Shown: in pieces, positions 6,279 to 7,479 of the stretch
Layout of the letters: each line of letters opens with the position of its first letter
How positions within the stretch are numbered: position 1 is the first letter of the stretch
NCBI GenBank assembly: GCA_018969805.1
Contig: JAGWXQ010000069.1
Location: forward strand, 1-7,479
Length of the DNA: 7,479 bases
Source of the DNA: Paenibacillaceae bacterium
Lineage (GTDB): Bacteria > Bacillota > Bacilli > Paenibacillales > YIM-B00363
Direction: 5' to 3'
Program-made: the position numbers and the translations under genes
The notes under the pieces: generated by a model
What the model was told of the DNA's origin: nothing
Database searches by the model: none
Seen by the model: only the letters and a program-made list of their open reading frames with translations

Positions 6279-7479
6279 ACTCGCTCACAACAATAGTAAG
6301 CACTTTTTCAAAAACGGCAGCATCCTGATCAACTACGCGAACGCGAATGGAATACGTACCTGCTGCAATCGCCTGTGCAGTGCGCAAGCTATTGCCCGAG
6401 ATGGTAAACGAACCATTGTCTGTATCTCCTGTACCAGTAACGAGACTATACGTAAACGTACTGCCCGCATCCGCATCGACTCCAGACAGTATACCGACTG
6501 CAACATCATTGCCAGTAGCCGATGCAGCGATTGTATCCGAAGACAACGCAATGTTCGTCGGGGCTTCGTTCACGTCCGTCACCGTGATCGCAAACGCCTT
6601 CTCGTACGTCAGCCCCCCATTGTCTGTCACGCGTACACGGATGGTGTAGCTCGCTTTCGTCTCAAAGTCAAAGGAGCTGTTTGCTTGCACGGTTGCTCCA
6701 CTCACGGCAAACGCGCCATTGTCTGTATCTCCTGTACCAGTAACGAGGCTATACGCAAACGTACTGCCCGCATCCGCATCGACTCCAGACAGCGTACCGA
6801 CGGTTGCATTGTTCCCCGCATTCTCCGCAATCGCGCTCGCAGACAACGCAATGTTCGTCGGGGCATTATTCACAGGGGGTGTCCCTGATCCCCCACTGGA
6901 AGGAGAAATGGGCACAATCTCCGCAACAGGTTGTTCGATGGGCTTTTCTGTTGGTTTTGTTCCCACTAGCTGTTCCGTGGTTTCTGTTGCTTTTGTTCCT
7001 TCGATCGCTTTGCTAATCATGCCGTTGTTCTCGATTTTTACGACCGCGTCCGTTTTTATTTCTTTAATGACGGCCTCTTTTTCGTTTTTGATTACAGTTT
7101 GCTGTGCCGTCTCATGTACTTGGATCGACTCGATTTCTGTCTTCGGATTGGCAACAATCTTATTTTCTTTTCCATCTGCAACGACCGTACTGAGCTTTCC
7201 ATCCAAAATGACCGTTTGATTGGATGCGGCCTGCTCTATGACGATCGGCAATGCAGTTTCTGCTTTTGCAACGATGCGCACTTGCCCACCGGGCGTATTT
7301 CCAATAACTACACCTTCTTTGTACGTTCCCCCGTTAAAATATACGCTCTCTTTACCCCCGCCGCGCACCACAACCCGTTGATCGACGATGAGGTTGTTCA
7401 ATGTGACCGTTCCCGTGCCCACTTTTTCCGAAATGGTCAACGTACCTGCGATGTGCACGTTTTGCAACACGACCCCATC
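6277..7479 (-). CDS. cell-surface protein with beta-helix-like region and two cadherin-like repeats, 5' end missing
   Basis: The last 400 residues of a larger protein are present; the frame is open through the right edge, so the start is outside. Numbered from the edge, residues 1-110 carry short Gly/Val/Ile-rich repeats such as GTVTLNNLIVDQRVVVRGGG, a pattern seen in right-handed beta-helix regions of Bacillota SLH proteins. Residues 110-205 form a charged, Glu/Lys/Thr/Pro-rich spacer ending in a Ser/Gly stretch. Residues 206-305 and 306-400 are two cadherin-like domains, each starting APTNIALS and carrying VDADAGSTF and GTGDTDNG. The first ends in TVTDVNEAP, the typical calcium-binding linker of bacterial cadherin repeats. 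There is no LPxTG or C-terminal membrane segment, so any anchor (plausibly SLH domains) would be in the missing part. A role in adhesion or the S-layer is inferred, not shown. Two repeat segments are nearly identical in DNA. The gene ends in a terminator shared with the SLH-SGNH gene. Confidence 0.85.
   Translation of the reverse strand, partial: DGVVLQNVHIAGTLTISEKVGTGTVTLNNLIVDQRVVVRGGGKESVYFNGGTYKEGVVIGNTPGGQVRIVAKAETALPIVIEQAASNQTVILDGKLSTVVADGKENKIVANPKTEIESIQVHETAQQTVIKNEKEAVIKEIKTDAVVKIENNGMISKAIEGTKATETTEQLVGTKPTEKPIEQPVAEIVPISPSSGGSGTPPVNNAPTNIALSASAIAENAGNNATVGTLSGVDADAGSTFAYSLVTGTGDTDNGAFAVSGATVQANSSFDFETKASYTIRVRVTDNGGLTYEKAFAITVTDVNEAPTNIALSSDTIAASATGNDVAVGILSGVDADAGSTFTYSLVTGTGDTDNGSFTISGNSLRTAQAIAAGTYSIRVRVVDQDAAVFEKVLTIVVSE
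6413..6498 (-). repeat. intragenic direct repeat, copy in cadherin domain 2
   Basis: These 86 bases match 6716-6801 with about four mismatches and no gaps. They encode the VDADAGSTF...GTGDTDNG part of the second cadherin-like domain. A further 24-base exact match (6541-6564 against 6841-6864) marks the APTNIALS boundary. The offset is 303 bases in the first block and 300 in the second, so one codon was gained or lost between them. Confidence 0.9.
6716..6801 (-). repeat. intragenic direct repeat, copy in cadherin domain 1
   Basis: This is the partner of 6413-6498. The differences between copies are all transitions. The flanking parts of the two domains are much more diverged, so similarity is concentrated in this block. 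That is consistent with recent duplication, gene conversion, or strong constraint on the calcium-binding core. Confidence 0.9.

Overview
The window comes from a Gram-positive bacterium, most likely an endospore-former-type Bacillota (Bacillaceae, Alicyclobacillaceae or a relative). The evidence is strong AAGGAGG-type ribosome binding sites, a 308-residue RNase Z with residue spacing like the Bacillus subtilis enzyme, a MetH of the shorter Bacillota type, and secreted proteins with S-layer homology (SLH) domains. The genus cannot be fixed from sequence alone. No rRNA, tRNA, CRISPR array or transposase was seen.

Left edge (1-300): a short plus-strand reading frame, probably the 3' end of a gene that begins outside the window, followed by a clear rho-independent terminator at 255-294. 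The frame stops at 180, but the adjacent frame is open to 248, just before the terminator, so the 3' end may be frameshifted.

Housekeeping block (350-4755, minus strand): metH (cobalamin-dependent methionine synthase) and rnz (ribonuclease Z) form a tight two-gene operon. They are separated by one base, and the rnz Shine-Dalgarno lies inside the last metH codons. A candidate promoter with an extended -10 sits about 30 bases before metH, which leaves almost no leader and no visible SAM or cobalamin riboswitch.

Surface-protein block (4844-7479): reading away from metH is a possible 26-codon upstream ORF, then a secreted protein with a signal peptide, three SLH domains and an SGNH/GDSL hydrolase domain. 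Its frame is cut by a TAA at 5999-6001. The same frame continues past the TAA with recognisable SGNH sequence that includes the catalytic DxxH motif, so this looks like a nonsense-interrupted enzyme. Convergent to it, and sharing an 18-bp bidirectional terminator, is the 3' part of a large surface protein with a beta-helix-like region, a charged Thr/Glu/Pro-rich linker and two cadherin-like repeats of about 100 residues. The DNA of these repeats is nearly identical in places.

The most interesting observations are the in-frame stop that removes the catalytic Asp/His of the SLH-SGNH protein, the pairing of that gene with a cadherin-type surface protein, the possible uORF with a good ribosome binding site, and the discordant frames at the left edge.
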